Origin: Phymatolithon calcareum
Taxonomy: Eukaryota; Rhodophyta; Florideophyceae; Hapalidiales
Direction of reading: 5' to 3'
Assembly (NCBI GenBank): GCA_977006965.1
Contig: OZ345360.1
Coordinates: 2,976,001-3,040,000 of the forward strand
Length of the DNA: 64,000 nt
Shown: piece by piece, positions 41,640-53,600 of the stretch
Layout: every line of letters begins with the position of its first letter
Position numbering within the stretch: position 1 is the stretch's first letter
Program-made: the position numbers and the translations under genes
Notes under the pieces: generated by a model
What the model saw: only the letters and a program-made list of their open reading frames with translations
Database searches by the model: none
What the model was told of the DNA's origin: nothing

Positions 41640-42480
41640 TACTTAAGAGTGTTGCTGAGAGTGTTCAATAAATTAAAATTCAAAAAAAGGATTAAGCAAT
41701 CAGAAGTGTATCCAGGTACACAAGGCATTCATGCGGCCACGCTGGGAATACGCAGTGCACCTAACACTGTGGACAAAAAATGTGCAAAAGACCGTCCAGG
41801 AAGTAGAACATGCGTTCTTCAGCCAAATATTTGGGCCGCCGGCACGAGGAAGGAATGATAAACTTTGACTGTTATGTCGCATCGAAGCAGCCAGCCAAAG
41901 ATGAGAAAAATTTGCCTTCAAAATGCTGGGAAGGGCAAAGGCAAACGACCGTAAGTAATCGAACGAGCCGGTTGAAAACAAGAACGTGCAAGAACGGCAA
42001 TCCCCAAAGAATGAGATCGTCGCGATGGAATCCAGGGAAACGATTTTCGAAGCAGTTAAACAAATTCAAACAAACCAGTCTGTGGAGAAGGTCCGTGCAA
42101 AATGTTTTGCAATGGAAGGAGCCCGCCTTGAATCGACGAGGAAAAGAAAGATCCCACATGACACTATAGGGGAATTACCAGCAATTCTTAAGTTACCTTT
42201 GATGAAACCCAGCCAACCGGGCCTGCATTACACATTCGGATGATTCCCTTAGGCGTCAACGACAAGTGTGGAAGAGAGGTTTAGAAGTAGAATCCGACAA
42301 CACATGGCGACTCTCGAATGTAACCTGTCCGGATATAAAACTCAAAGAAGAAAACAGGTTAGCAACCGAAAAAGCCATCGATGAACTCTTACTCTTTAGT
42401 AAGACCCTCGTCTTCGACATGCCACACGAAGAAGGTCTGTTGTAATTGCAAAAAGACAATACATGGGAATACATCGTCGC
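41640..42480 (+). mobile_element. Second retroelement fragment (post-RT region and tail)
   Basis: A frame-shifted segment reads RPRWEYAVHLTLWTKNVQ, the conserved region following RT (compare RPRWEYAMHLTPWTENVQ at 62.3 kb). It continues with FEAVKQIQTNQ and GELPAILKLP and ends in EENRLATEKAIDELLLFSKT, parallel to the 62.7-63.0 kb copy. It begins close behind the previous copy. Confidence 0.75.
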
Positions 42481-42534
42481 CCAAGGTGATGATCCAGGAG
42501 GAAGACCCGACAGGGATAAGAGCTGCCCCAAGAA

Positions 42535-43075
42535 GGCAGCAAGTAAGGAAGAATACGCTAACTAAAGTTAACGCCTGGGGTTGTCAAGAAACCCCTCATT
42601 GTTCACGAATTTGAGTACATCAAGCGGTTTCTCGCTACATAGTTCCTCTACCGTTTTAGAGCCTACGCTACTAACAGTTTGCCGTCTTGACAAAGAACGC
42701 CCACTGCAGTCTCTTTGGTTCCAGCTGGGCAGGCCTTGCGCATAGGGTCATATTCCACCGGGTCATCGTCCTTCCGGTGAAAAGCTGCTACCAGCGAGCA
42801 GCATCCTGCGGAAAGCTGCTTTAGGATGACTTCAGCGCGTCTGTGACTTTCCGGAGTTCTGGGGGTAGGAATTGTATACTCCTTGATTTCGTCGAGTGGT
42901 GCGGTTTAATGATGGATCGTGCCGCTTCCATGGTCAAGGGTATGCTTTGATGCATCACGAGATCCGGTTCTGAAATGCTTCGACGAGCAAGCTCGTCGGC
43001 TTTCTCGTTCCCAGGTATCCCATAGTTGCCCGGAACCCAAATCGCCTCGATAGTGACCTTGTTTTGACTGAGTTA
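42535..43075 (-). mobile_element. Decayed RNase H-containing retroelement tail, copy 2
   Basis: Minus strand: PGNEKADELARRS, VMHQSIPLTMEAARSIIKPH and KSRSIQFLPPELR parallel the 25.6-26.1 kb copy; stops interrupt it. The 3' end at 42556 has the same GCTAAC...GTTAACGCCTGGGG terminus. Confidence 0.75.
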
Positions 43076-44070
43076 TTTGCTTTCTAAGAAGTTTTAAGCA
43101 AAATTTTGTTCAATTTCCTTTCTCCTAACCGTGTAAACTGGAGAGGGATTGGTTCGCCTCTATGCTCAAATGCGGCGTGAATGTTGATAATATTTGATTA
43201 ATCTCTAGAAGACGTGTTCTGATGTTAAATAAAATAATAATGCTTGGAAGTATGAGCTTTCTATCCCCTCGTTCCTCTTAGATCATTCTATACTTCAATC
43301 TGGGAAACGTACCCTGAAAAGCACGCATCCCCCATTCGGATGCCTGCCGCATCGATGTGGCCTGTCTTAACTCTATGACGTTTGCACAGCTCTCCGCATT
43401 TTATATATGATCCTGTGAGAACTTGATGAGGAACGGAAAAGTTCTTCTACAGCATGCAGAATCCATAACACAGCGAGCGCACGTTCGTTCAAAATTTCCT
43501 CTAATTTCGTGTACAAACTACCAAAGTCCGCTATGGTCGAGTCAGGAATCGACCCTGGTGCGTTGATCGCGCAGCAAAGGATAATGCCCGATGGTGCAAA
43601 GACAAAAGCACTTCCTACGTGATGATCATGCTGTCATCCATTCTAGAGCATGTTCTAAATTATGGAGTCTCCCCCTAATCTTAGAGAAGATGTCCAGCGA
43701 CACGTTAGAGCCTTATAATTTGAAGCAATTCAAGGTCCGGCTCAAACGTTTCGTGGTACGATTCACAAGCTTCACAGATATGTCCTCATTCGTATAGTCG
43801 ACGATCATTTGGTACGTTCTTTAAATCCATTTCGCTCGCGGCGTCGACTCACAGAACACTAATCGAAGTTTCCTTTGTGGCATGAGTTCTTCGATTTCTT
43901 TCGCGGAGTTTGAGGCACTACCTTGCACTGCAGGTCCTTCCATAAGCATTGAACATGGAAAAAGTCGCTCTTTCGTCAATTTCTGTATCACCCGTTTCGC
44001 ATTCAAGCCAGAACATCCTTTTTTGTGTGGTCCCGTCTTGACTCTAATAGTTTGGAAACTATACCCCACG
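43076..44070. other. Stretch between retroelement debris and the transposon
   Basis: No supported gene. The region at 43525-43570 has a T-arm-like word but no tRNA fold. Confidence 0.45.
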
Positions 44071-44366
44071 TTTGGTTAACCGAGATTGCGCCTGGAATCT
44101 GCACCGTCATTGGGCTGTATGTATGTCGGAAAGCGTTCTGTTCCATCTTCAGTGGTATTTCGCTGCTGCTCTCCATCTTCCAAATGTTATTCTCAAATAT
44201 TTTGTAAATACATTCATTACTTCCCCCGATCCCAAGACTAGCAAAAACGAACTAGAGTTACCTTGCCATATGAACATTTCCTCACCATACAGTAATCTAT
44301 ATGTGATATATTTCCCACGGATATGGTCTGCAGACCATATTGCATACCTCACCAAATGAATATCCC
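44071..44366 (+). repeat. Left terminal inverted repeat of the large transposon
   Basis: Pairs with 56044-56341. It contains the 20-bp palindrome ATATGGTCTGCAGACCATAT at 44321-44340. It differs from the right copy by a handful of substitutions and one 5-bp insertion that turns TA into TACAGTA at 44288-44294. A degenerate third copy of the inner 60 bp follows directly (to about 44425). Confidence 0.92.
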
Positions 44367-44497
44367 CTCACCGTAATCTACACGTGATAAATCCTTCACG
44401 GATATGGTCTGCACTGTTCATATTTTGCCCAAACATTGATGCTATATCAAAGATATGATAGAAATATGGCAGGTAGTGAGACCTGTACGCGTGGCAG

Positions 44498-44584
44498 CGA
44501 GGGCGCGATGCCTCTCAAACTGGTACTCAAAAACACGGTAAGACATCTTTCGCACGAGTTCAAAGTTACAAGCAGCCAAATGGC
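44498..44584 (-). repeat. Fragment homologous to the start of the gene at 60055
   Basis: About 84 bases are the reverse complement of 60018-60101 with only a few mismatches, including the start codon and MSYRVFEYQF followed by RHRAL. It lies inside the transposon near the left TIR and then loses similarity. Confidence 0.85.
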
Positions 44585-44690
44585 CCGGATTGCGCTTGTG
44601 TTGGCGACAAGGAGATGTGCTTGCAGCTCTTGTGGGTGGGACCTCAAGAAGTCCACTTGATATTTAGGTGCTGTATTTAAGCGGGTCATG

Positions 44691-44930
44691 ACACGACTGT
44701 GCAGCCGAAAAGTGAAACGTTTAAGAATACAAACCCAGCTTTCTATTCCCATGGGCTACAGGGGGTCCTCGTGTGCCTGCACAGTTGCTTGTGACGACTG
44801 TCCAGCTGAGAACTCCGGTGCCGCAGAACATAAATTTAAATATAATTCCCCGCATTTCAATTCTTATGGGCTACAGTGTCCTTGTCTGTCTGCACGGTCT
44901 GCACGGGACGCTGTGCAGCCGAAAACTCAA
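44691..44930 (+). repeat. Subterminal tandem repeats of ~101-114 bp
   Basis: The word GACTGTGCAGCCGAAAA recurs in altered form at 44695, 44796 and 44908, and TATGGGCTACAG at about 44752 and 44867. Such repeats near the ends often serve as transposase binding sites in CACTA-like elements. Confidence 0.7.
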
Positions 44931-46522
44931 TGGTAATCCCCCATCGCGCTCGTCGAATAGGGGATTAGAGCATCTCTACAGTACCAGTGCGACCAGTTTC
45001 CATTTTTTGGAAATAATGCGCCGTGAGCGTGACTGGAGCAACTCTACCAAGGGATTTGATTCCATATTATAGAAATTATTTCCAAAACTGATACCATTTT
45101 TTTCAAATGGTGTCCACTGCGGGCGCGCACCGGTGCCTGAAATTGCCGATTGTGTCATTTGGAACCATTCTGCTGCTTATGATTTGATCGGTGAGATACC
45201 ACATGTCCAAGACACTAAGCCACCATACGTTCATCGGTGTATGCGTATCATGACTCAATCGGGACAGACCACTTCACAGACCATCCTAAATGGACAATGA
45301 GAGGAACGATTAAGCAGATTAATTTCGAACTATGAATGAAAGAAGTACACTACGTCCTAGCATGATCGTGTTTCTGACTTTTAAAGTAGTTTTATCATTC
45401 GCTTTCGTTGAATTCTTGTTCATGGTTCTTTCAAAAGGCTTGACCAACGTTTGAACTATGGTGAGGGACAATATTGTAATTAGCACATCCGACCTGGCTT
45501 TGTTCGGCAGCAAAATTGTCGTCGTCCCTATGTAGTGATAGTGAATGTAAAAAGGGTTTTTTACGTTATTAGATGTGTGACTATCAATACTTGAAAGGTC
45601 GCAGATATTGCTGAAGACGTACAGATAGTGCAACAAGCGCAGGAAACTACAGTTCGACATGAATAAAAGTAAAAAGAGATCGAGCGTCTAGAGTTGACTC
45701 GTTTAACCAAACGTAAAGCCTGTATAAGAAGAAGAGACAAACCGACAACCGGAGATTGTGACGTTCAGAATTGGCGAGCATAATGGAATACAGTATGCAT
45801 ACAGACACACTTCCGATCTTCCTATAATCTTTTCGATGTCCTTAGCAGATGCTGGACGCGGAGCTTTCCTGGATCAATCAGCACGATTTATGTACGCTCT
45901 CTAAACCGATAAGTTCCGTGGACGTATTGCGAACCTGTAATTCACAGAGAAATGAAGAGGCGCAGATTATAACATAGTACATTAGGTGAGTGAAAATTGC
46001 AGTATGGAGCGCTTGTCTTGTAATTTAGGAAGGAGAATGGCGCTCATGCGTACCGTAAATCAGTCAGTGCACGAAGAATGTACTACTGCAACGGAACAGA
46101 AAGTAGAACTAAGCGGGCGCAGATCAGAACATAGTGCAGATGGTTAGTGACAATTGGAGTGCGAGGCGCCTTTCCCGCAATCTGGAGGAGGAAAACGAAG
46201 ATCATGCATACCAGAAGGCTACGACCGCAAAAACAAAAAACGAAAGATTCTCTGTAAAGGAAGTCGGTGCCTTAGAATGCGCGTTCAGCGCGAAGCGATG
46301 TCGCCGGTATTGGATATAGACTTCCGAGTTTGACATGCTCCCAAGGTCGATCTGTGGCAAGATAGTGCTTATGTACGTTTCCATAGAAGCCATCCGACGT
46401 CCAGCTAGTGCGCTGTCCGTGCTTCGTGCTCCGGTGAAATGAGTTGCGGTTACGTATTCAGCGACACGGCGCTGCTATCTGGTGGACGGTTAAGGCTCAC
46501 TACGAGTACCGTACGTATGTAA
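44931..46522. other. Transposon interior without a gene
   Basis: No supported frame in 1.6 kb. The stretch 45000-45110 resembles, in inverted orientation, 55850-55960 (ATATGGAATCAA...GGTAGAGTTG), giving a second, weaker pair of subterminal inverted repeats. Confidence 0.5.
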
Positions 46523-46580
46523 TATGTGAGTGGTTTGGCCCTCTAGATGTGCACATCTAGAGGGCCAAACCACTCACATA
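46523..46580. repeat. 58-bp perfect palindrome
   Basis: Every base pairs with its mirror position and there is no spacer. The centre is CTAGATGTGCACATCTAG; the outer arms begin TATGTGAGTGGTTTGG. It can form a 29-bp cruciform arm. It lies about 650 bp before the start of the first transposon gene. Confidence 0.95.
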
Positions 46581-47169
46581 AGAAGAGGCATTTCACAGCA
46601 GTTTATTGGAAATAGAACTTTTTTCAAACAATTTGTAACCTCGTAGTTTCATATATTTCGATTTCAAAGACTCGAGATTGGCCAATTTCGGAGATATCTC
46701 CACGAAATAGAAAATGGTTCAAACTTTCACATCAATTTCTGCTCTTAGTGCAACGGAAGCTCGTCAACGCACGCTTGGATGTGCGTTCGTTGTAATTACA
46801 AAAAGCAAAAACCTTCCAACTTTTGCTCATACTCCTTTCCTCAAACATGGACGAGATATGGATCTGTAAGTTTTCGCAAGGAAGTATGGAACGCCTGTTC
46901 CAAGGGCCACAAAGGAGCTCGTAGGTGTGAAGAGTTGGAGATCATTGATACAAAAATGCTAGCTTCAAAGAAATGCACCAATGCTTTCTTTATCTTGGAA
47001 TTCCAAGGGCTCCTGTACATGTCTCGTCCCACAAGTAAGAGTATACTTGCGGCCTGAATCCCCCTGGATGGCAAGTCATTCTCAGCGTCGATCTGACGCT
47101 ATTGCAGAAGTCTGGCACCACATTTTTGCAATTACCAAGTCGCTTCTTCTGGCTTGCGGAGGTGAATCC

Positions 47170-49008
47170 ATGGCCTTGAATTCCACCCCCGCCGCGAGCG
47201 GTCCGCCAGCCTCTCTAACTCGCGGTGCCGGAGACAGGCAGAGTCTAATGACGGTTGAACAGGTTTTAGCGTTATTGAACGACATGATGCAACAGTTGAA
47301 GCAGGCGACCACGGACAAGGAGGAGATTTGGGAAAAAGAAATCAAGGGCCTTCGCCAGCTCGTAGCGCAGGTCCATACTTGCGTAAGCTCCGCATCCTAC
47401 GACTATAGCCAAGCATCGCACGGTATCGCTCCTAAGCGGAAGCTTCCGCAGAAGGCACCGATAAACGCGATTCCCTACATTGAACTCGTTGCAAATTCTC
47501 AAGTGGGTCTTGAGGACCTTGTCAGTCTCCTACTGAACGCGACTGTGTGGTCATTTACTCGTCAAGTCCGTGGCGTGCGCGCTTGGATCGATGAATCATC
47601 GGAGGGCATGATGAAAGATATGTTTGGTCCCTTCGAAAGCGTTTCCGGACTATCCCTCTTGTTTTTCGCGAAACGAAATATCGACACCAAGGCTGTTTTG
47701 CGAACTGCTGTAGGAAGGGCTTATTCACATCTCATGCACCTTACGATGGCGAAAAAGGTGTACATCGCTCAACAAAACTTCAATAGAGGGACCGGGGGCC
47801 CAGTTTGTGCTATGCCGGAATGGCTGAAGTCCTTCAAAGGGCCGGTGAGGACAATGCAGTTTGTCGACCAGATACTTGCTGACAAGACCAGCACAGTCCA
47901 TGATGTTGATGCAGAGACTGAACCTGCGGACGGAGGCACCACCATGCTGTCAACTGCGAGCTCGGATGATGTAACTGGGTCTTCACGACCGCCTCCTGCG
48001 AAGAAGGCAAAGGCGTCTAGTGGTGCGAAGAGTGTGAAGTACAAGGGGATACCAGTGGGTGTCGATGGGTTCGTGACCGACAAGCACGAAAACGTCAGGG
48101 ACTATGTGATTAAGCAGTCGCTCTCCCGTCTTCGAAGGGATTTGTCGAGCTCGAGGTGTACTGCGCGCGAAAAAGCTTTTAAGGACGTCATGTTCTTAGT
48201 GGAAGAAATTAATCGTTAAGAAAACGCGGAGGAGGCCAAGGAGAATGGGTACTGGATTGAGTTCGACCATTTCGTTGAACAAGACCTTTGTAATGTGGAT
48301 GATATTCTGTCCGAGCCGGAGTCTATGTGGAACGTGCCTCTATCGTGTATAGACGATAGCGACCCCAAGGCGATGTGGGTGGAGAACCGGAAGCGATTTG
48401 ATTATCTGAAAAAGTCCTTTAGGTCCCTCACAGTGTTCCTTCACTACCCTCGGCTTGTAATTCGCGAGAAGGACGATAATACTGACGGATCGCCAGAGTG
48501 GGATGATAAGGAGTTCGCACATCAAACGACCAAGGCTGTGTACCTGCATGATCTCGCGTCAAGTCTCATTTTTGCTGCATTCAAGATGGAATCGTTTGAT
48601 CATATTCTAAGTTGCAACAATGTCGCGCTGCGAGCAATTCACGTACTGGCTTTGGGCATTCTAGGCGTACTTCGAAGAGCATCTGGACTGAGTTCGACGC
48701 AGGCCGAAAATGCCGCCATGGGCGTGTGCACTGCGAAACCCGTGCCGAAGGACGGTAAGAATATTACTCTCATGTACGGGGACAACACGAGGTTGGAAGG
48801 CGACAACAGGGGTACGCTCATGCGCATGCGAAAGGAAGCATTTTCAATATCGTGGAAGAACTACCTAAAAGAGAAGGTAACGTTCAGGCCACCGGAGAGT
48901 CGGCAGTCATCACACTTACAGGATTCGTCGTCGGATGAAGAAGATCAAGCCATGTCAAAATCTACGTTTTGGGATTTCGCAGCGATGACAGGTCGGGATT
49001 TAAGTTGA
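47170..49008 (+). pseudogene. Transposon accessory protein interrupted by one in-frame stop
   Basis: One frame runs from the ATG at 47170 (MALNSTPAASGPPASLTRGA) to 49008, about 612 codons, with a single TAA at 48217-48219; the frame is also open upstream to 46981. Before the stop: a predicted coiled coil (VEQVLALLNDMMQQLKQATT), a basic PAKKAKASSGAKS patch and YVIKQSLSRLRRDLSS. After it: YWIEFDHFVEQDLCNVDDIL, helical ALRAIHVLALGILGVLRRAS and an acidic tail (DSSSDEEDQ). Codon use and character continue unchanged across the stop, and I found no GT/AG pair that removes it in frame. It is either freshly inactivated or read through. Function unknown; the nuclear-type basic patch fits a DNA-binding helper. 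Confidence 0.65.
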
Positions 49009-49110
49009 TTTCAGGTACCATTAAGAATTTCTGTTGCGGTGTCCGTTCATCTTGAAGGAGATTGTCTTTATTGCATGCGTAGCTATTGTGAAGTGAATTT
49101 TTTCGTTCAG

Positions 49111-50406
49111 TTAGGAATCGCTATCATCTGCACTTTTGTCGTCCGGTGGTGACACGAGAAGCTGGTTCAAGTAAACGTTTCTAATTCTGGTGGAAAACAC
49201 TTTGTCTACTGTTGAAGTTAGTTTTTGACTCCTCACCACAACTGCAGGAATCAGAGCACGCAACATTCCGCAAACTCTGCTGGGAGGGCCACAGCTCTTG
49301 TGTCCTTTGTCCTTGATTTGCTCCCACAACAATGAAAACACGAATTTGTCAGGACACGGACGATTCAAGTCAGTTTTACGGGTTCTACCCGGTAAGTTAG
49401 CATCACTTTCACTTTGCGAGAGTGCCTTCAGATTTGACAAAACATTGTGTGTCTTGTCTTCTGCGAGTCGGAAGCCAGTCTCCCAGCACTTGTCTCCACT
49501 TGACCATATTGCGCATGGCTGAATGAGTGTAAGACAGTTATCTAATCGAAATCGCTCTGAAAAACTGCGTCCCAGAAGAACTGCTCTCTCTGGAGGTACA
49601 TCTCTGGTTGTCTGGGGTGAAGTAAGAGCGACACCAAGAACTCGAATTGCTTGCAGTTGGTGACCTGTATAGCGCTCTCTATACATAGCCTTTTCTCGAT
49701 CTGCAACATCGACATCAAGCGCTTCACATAAGTCATAGAAAGAACGATAAACAATTTCCAATCTAGTCCCGCTTTGTGAATTAGCGAGAAGCGTGTAATA
49801 CTCTGATGGAAACAGTTTGCAGGATGATGAGCTTTTGTCCAGCGAAGATTTAGCAAGCAATCGGAACTCTTGTAGAGTACAGTCAACGGCCTTGCTCTTG
49901 AGAAAAATCTGTTGTACACTGTTTCCCGCCGTAATGTTCGGCTGCCGCTTAGTGGTCTCAGAAAAGGGGCCAGTTAACGTACGAACTAGTTGTAAGGCGA
50001 TAAATATCTTGGCTCTCTGCAGAGAGTGTTCGTTTCTAACCGCCTCGTCGTGAACCACAGATGTCGCCTTGTCTGCCAAATATCGCTTCAAACGTAAGCA
50101 TTCTTCTGCTACTTGGTTTACGCGGCTGGATAAATCCGCGTGAGACTTCCTTAGATCCTCTGTGACGTGGAGTGGGTCTCCACGCACCGGCCTGTGCAGT
50201 CCGAAAGCAGATTCCAAAGCAATAAATGGGTTCAAGCCTGATGGTGCAGAGTGGTCCACCGGACGCCGCAAGTTTTCATCCATGAGAAGCTCCTTCACAG
50301 ACTCTGATAAACAGCGCGGGTCTGGAGGAATGAATTTGCTACCTTGGGAGCTGCGATCCTCACCTGAAAATAGCGGTCCTGATTGGGATACTATACTTGG
50401 ACACAC
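49111..50406 (-). CDS. Transposon-encoded protein of unknown function
   Basis: Single exon, 431 residues, convergent with the preceding frame and divergent from the transposase gene with a 270-bp gap. It is hydrophilic and largely helical: VTEDLRKSHADLSSRVNQVA (coiled-coil-like), FIALQLVRTLTGPFSETTKR, YTLLANSQSGTRLEIVYRSF and HQLQAIRVLGVALTSPQTTR, and it ends acidic (SPPDDKSADDSDS). The segment LQAIRVLGVAL resembles LRAIHVLALGIL of the plus-strand accessory protein, and both end in Asp/Glu/Ser tails, so they may be distantly related. No catalytic motif is recognised. Its position inside the TIRs makes it a transposon gene. Confidence 0.7.
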   Translation of the reverse strand: MCPSIVSQSGPLFSGEDRSSQGSKFIPPDPRCLSESVKELLMDENLRRPVDHSAPSGLNPFIALESAFGLHRPVRGDPLHVTEDLRKSHADLSSRVNQVAEECLRLKRYLADKATSVVHDEAVRNEHSLQRAKIFIALQLVRTLTGPFSETTKRQPNITAGNSVQQIFLKSKAVDCTLQEFRLLAKSSLDKSSSSCKLFPSEYYTLLANSQSGTRLEIVYRSFYDLCEALDVDVADREKAMYRERYTGHQLQAIRVLGVALTSPQTTRDVPPERAVLLGRSFSERFRLDNCLTLIQPCAIWSSGDKCWETGFRLAEDKTHNVLSNLKALSQSESDANLPGRTRKTDLNRPCPDKFVFSLLWEQIKDKGHKSCGPPSRVCGMLRALIPAVVVRSQKLTSTVDKVFSTRIRNVYLNQLLVSPPDDKSADDSDS

Positions 50407-50675
50407 AATATCAAGTGTCTATTTCAATGAAAACTTAAGGTTATTCGCATTGGACTTCTTGCACCTTGCGGAAAACTATTAAAATATGGTCTTACAGATT
50501 CATTCATTCATGGTTCTGCATATGTCACAGAGTACTGATTATATTCTATCTAGAAAGATGGGATTATCTGGTTCGGATCGGGGGACACACAGTGGTTTTC
50601 TAGATACTCTGTCCAGTAAAAAACCTAATTAACTGACAATGGGCCGTTCAAATCCAACAACAATCTCATCCTCTC

Positions 50676-53600
50676 TTGGAATTCTCATTCACAATCTGCT
50701 CCAAGGTGCTCCTAATGAAGCGCTCGACTCGTCGCAGACGACGCAGCCACAACATTTTCCCGCTCATTCCTGAAAATCATTTGTCTGGAGTCGGATCTAC
50801 AAATGCATTCTCGCATAATGCACCTCGCACGCTCACGGAAAGCATACTTCAGCCAATTCGTCCTCCCTCGGTACCCTCAACAGAACATTTTTCTGCACCA
50901 AGATCACAAGAAGAGCCGGAGTTCTGCACTGACCAGGAAGAAGAGGTCGTTCCATTCACAGACATACGGCCGCGGAACACGTCACATGAGCCAGCCAACA
51001 AAGAGTGCGCGCAGGATGTCGTCAATAGTGATGTTATGAGCATTATTGGAAATTGGCGCGTGCTGTGGTCATTACTCATGACTCACGGAAGTCGCCGCCT
51101 GACTAAGGATCAGTTCCAGTCTGTCCGAGTGTTTGCAGATGCTGTGAGAAGCTTGCCGAAAGCGTCACAAGCATTTTGGCTGGAAGAAACATTCATGGAA
51201 AATGGCAACAACGTTCCAAGTCGCAAGGTGTCCTATCTTCCTCATTTCAGCACACTGGTCAAAGTTTGGCGACCGCTTTTATTCCGCTTGCTGGCCCCAA
51301 GGTATTTAGACTGCCAAGTTCCTGTCGATGCAACAAAGGCGGGTGTCCGAAAACGGCCTTACAGATCAGATGCAGTACTGCACACATCTGTGCGGGTCGT
51401 CCTTCCGAGCGAATATGCCCGCTCGGACGTTGCAACACCGGAAGTGTTTGATGCTATTTGCAGCACTAGCTTATCTTACCGTCGCGACAGCGGTGTGCAG
51501 CAAGATCCCTCTGGGAATATAGCTTCCTCTTGTATCGATGTTGTCCCAGTTGTTGCTGCACGCCGCTGGTTCTATGGTCAACCGACATTCATCAGTGTCG
51601 ATTACAGTTCTTGTTCGGGACCTTATACCGGATTCGGTGAAGCCGGTGATACTATACACGTAACTGCTATAAATTCCGAAGGACTCGACGAACGAATTAC
51701 TCGAAGTTTTGCTATAAGTACGGCGGACTACGGAGCAGTCCAGTTGGAAGGACTCATTTGTTATGTATGGACTGTTCATCATCAAAAACGACACCACGAT
51801 GCCGAGTTTTCTGACAAGGGACTTCACGTCCTCTCACAACGGGATAGAGAAATTGTAGAGGCTTTCAACTTCATTACCTACACATCGCCCGGCGACAGCG
51901 TTAATATTCACGTACCAGAGATTCCCGATTTGGGGGATATTGAATTATCGGACGCCGAGGACGCCACTACTCCCCGGCAAAGAAATATTGGTCCAAGACT
52001 GACGGAGGCTCGCCGTGCGCGTAGCGCCGCCCTAAAGAAGCGAAAAACGCAACTGGCGAATGCATGGAAAGAATGGCAAAAGCCGCTGTTGAAACCAGGC
52101 GACATTGTCGCCATGTTGGCACCGTCGTCACAAACGCGGACGCAAGGCACAGTTCTGACGTCCATGGACCGCCAATCCAGACTGCTTCTTATACATCGGT
52201 TCTGGATAGAGAACGAAGAATGCAGTCGGCATGTCTTGTGGATACCTGGAGGAAGACTGGTTGGAGAAACCACCGACGGCCTGCTATCACGAAATTCTCT
52301 TTTTCGTTCACTTTGTGACTCTCTTCTCGATTCAGAACTTTATTTGCCTGTCAGATCAGTGGTTCTTTCCGCTGTACACGGTGGAACTAGGGGACCATTG
52401 AAGTTCAAGCCAGTGAGTAGCGTCGGTACATTGTCTTCAGGTGAACTTTACTGCGTCTACAGGTTCTTGCTGTTTTGGGACGGCTTCGAGATTCATAAGG
52501 GAAAGTCCGTTTCTGGGGAAGGCGTGTATCTGCTTTGTCTAAATCTGCCTACGCAGGCACGATCCAGCCCTAGCGCGGTTCGAATAGTCAGTCTGACTCC
52601 GCCAGGAGTTAAAGCTGACGCTGTTCTTGAGAAAATATTGGACGATATTGCACAAGGGATGAGCGTGGGATTTGTGGATATTGATGCGAATGGCACCCAG
52701 CGCAGAATATTCCTAGACCTAGTTGGATTTCTAGGTGATACTCCCGCCATTAATGCAGCATTGGACATTTTCGGCCACACCGGTGCAGCATGCTGCCACT
52801 TATGCCGATTTGTTAGACGTTCATCTACTACCGTGGGTAGCAGATTTTCCGCAAAATCACAGAACGCCTCTATTTCTTCAATGGCCCGATCTTTTTACGC
52901 ACATGTTGCAGTTCGAGATTGCGACGCGCAGCATGAGACATTGCGATTGCTGGGGATGAAGTCACGTTTGACTCCTGCAAACACGATACTCCATTCCATG
53001 CGTTCTCGATTGTTATCTGTGGGCACACCTATTTGGCAAACAGATACTGGGTTTCCGGTTATTCCGTGTGACTTTGATCCCTACCGCTCGTGCATAGTTT
53101 CCCCTGACCATCTACTAACTGGACATATCCGAGATTGCATAAATGTGGCCTTTAAGCTTCTTCCAACTGCGTTGCATCGGTCACTATGCGAAGGCTACAT
53201 GATTGCACTTTTAGCCGAATGCGGTCTTCCTACCCAAAACCGTTTACTTGATCCGGTCAAGAAGGCGTTATTCTCAATGTCGATGACAGAGCTTTACGCT
53301 CTTTCTGTTGTTGCTGGGCCGGCTTTCCAAATGGGCTGCGCTGCACCAGAGACTGGTTCTAACAACCCAGAGATTTCAGCAAAGTGTACGTCTGCGATTA
53401 GCCTTGTACAGTCTTCTGCTGACATGGTTGCAGAGATGTGGTTTCAACCTCAACTTGAGCGTGACGGTGCAGATGCACTCAGCGCCTACGATTCGAACTC
53501 TGGCACATCTTACATTGAACACATTCAGCACATCACTAACAAGCACATTGCTCACGTGGAGGCTATGTGTGCAATGGATGATGACGATTTTTCCTGTCTC

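Noticed and set aside
43520-43575. T-arm-like sequence (minus strand, GGTCGATTCC) suggesting a tRNA
   Set aside because: No anticodon arm with T33 and paired stem, and no acceptor partner can be drawn; it may be chance or a tRNA relic.
44068-44075. CACTA-type terminus at the left end of the large transposon
   Set aside because: The end reads CCACG|TTTGG and the right end has no CACTA word or 3-bp duplication, so the name CACTA cannot be applied on termini.
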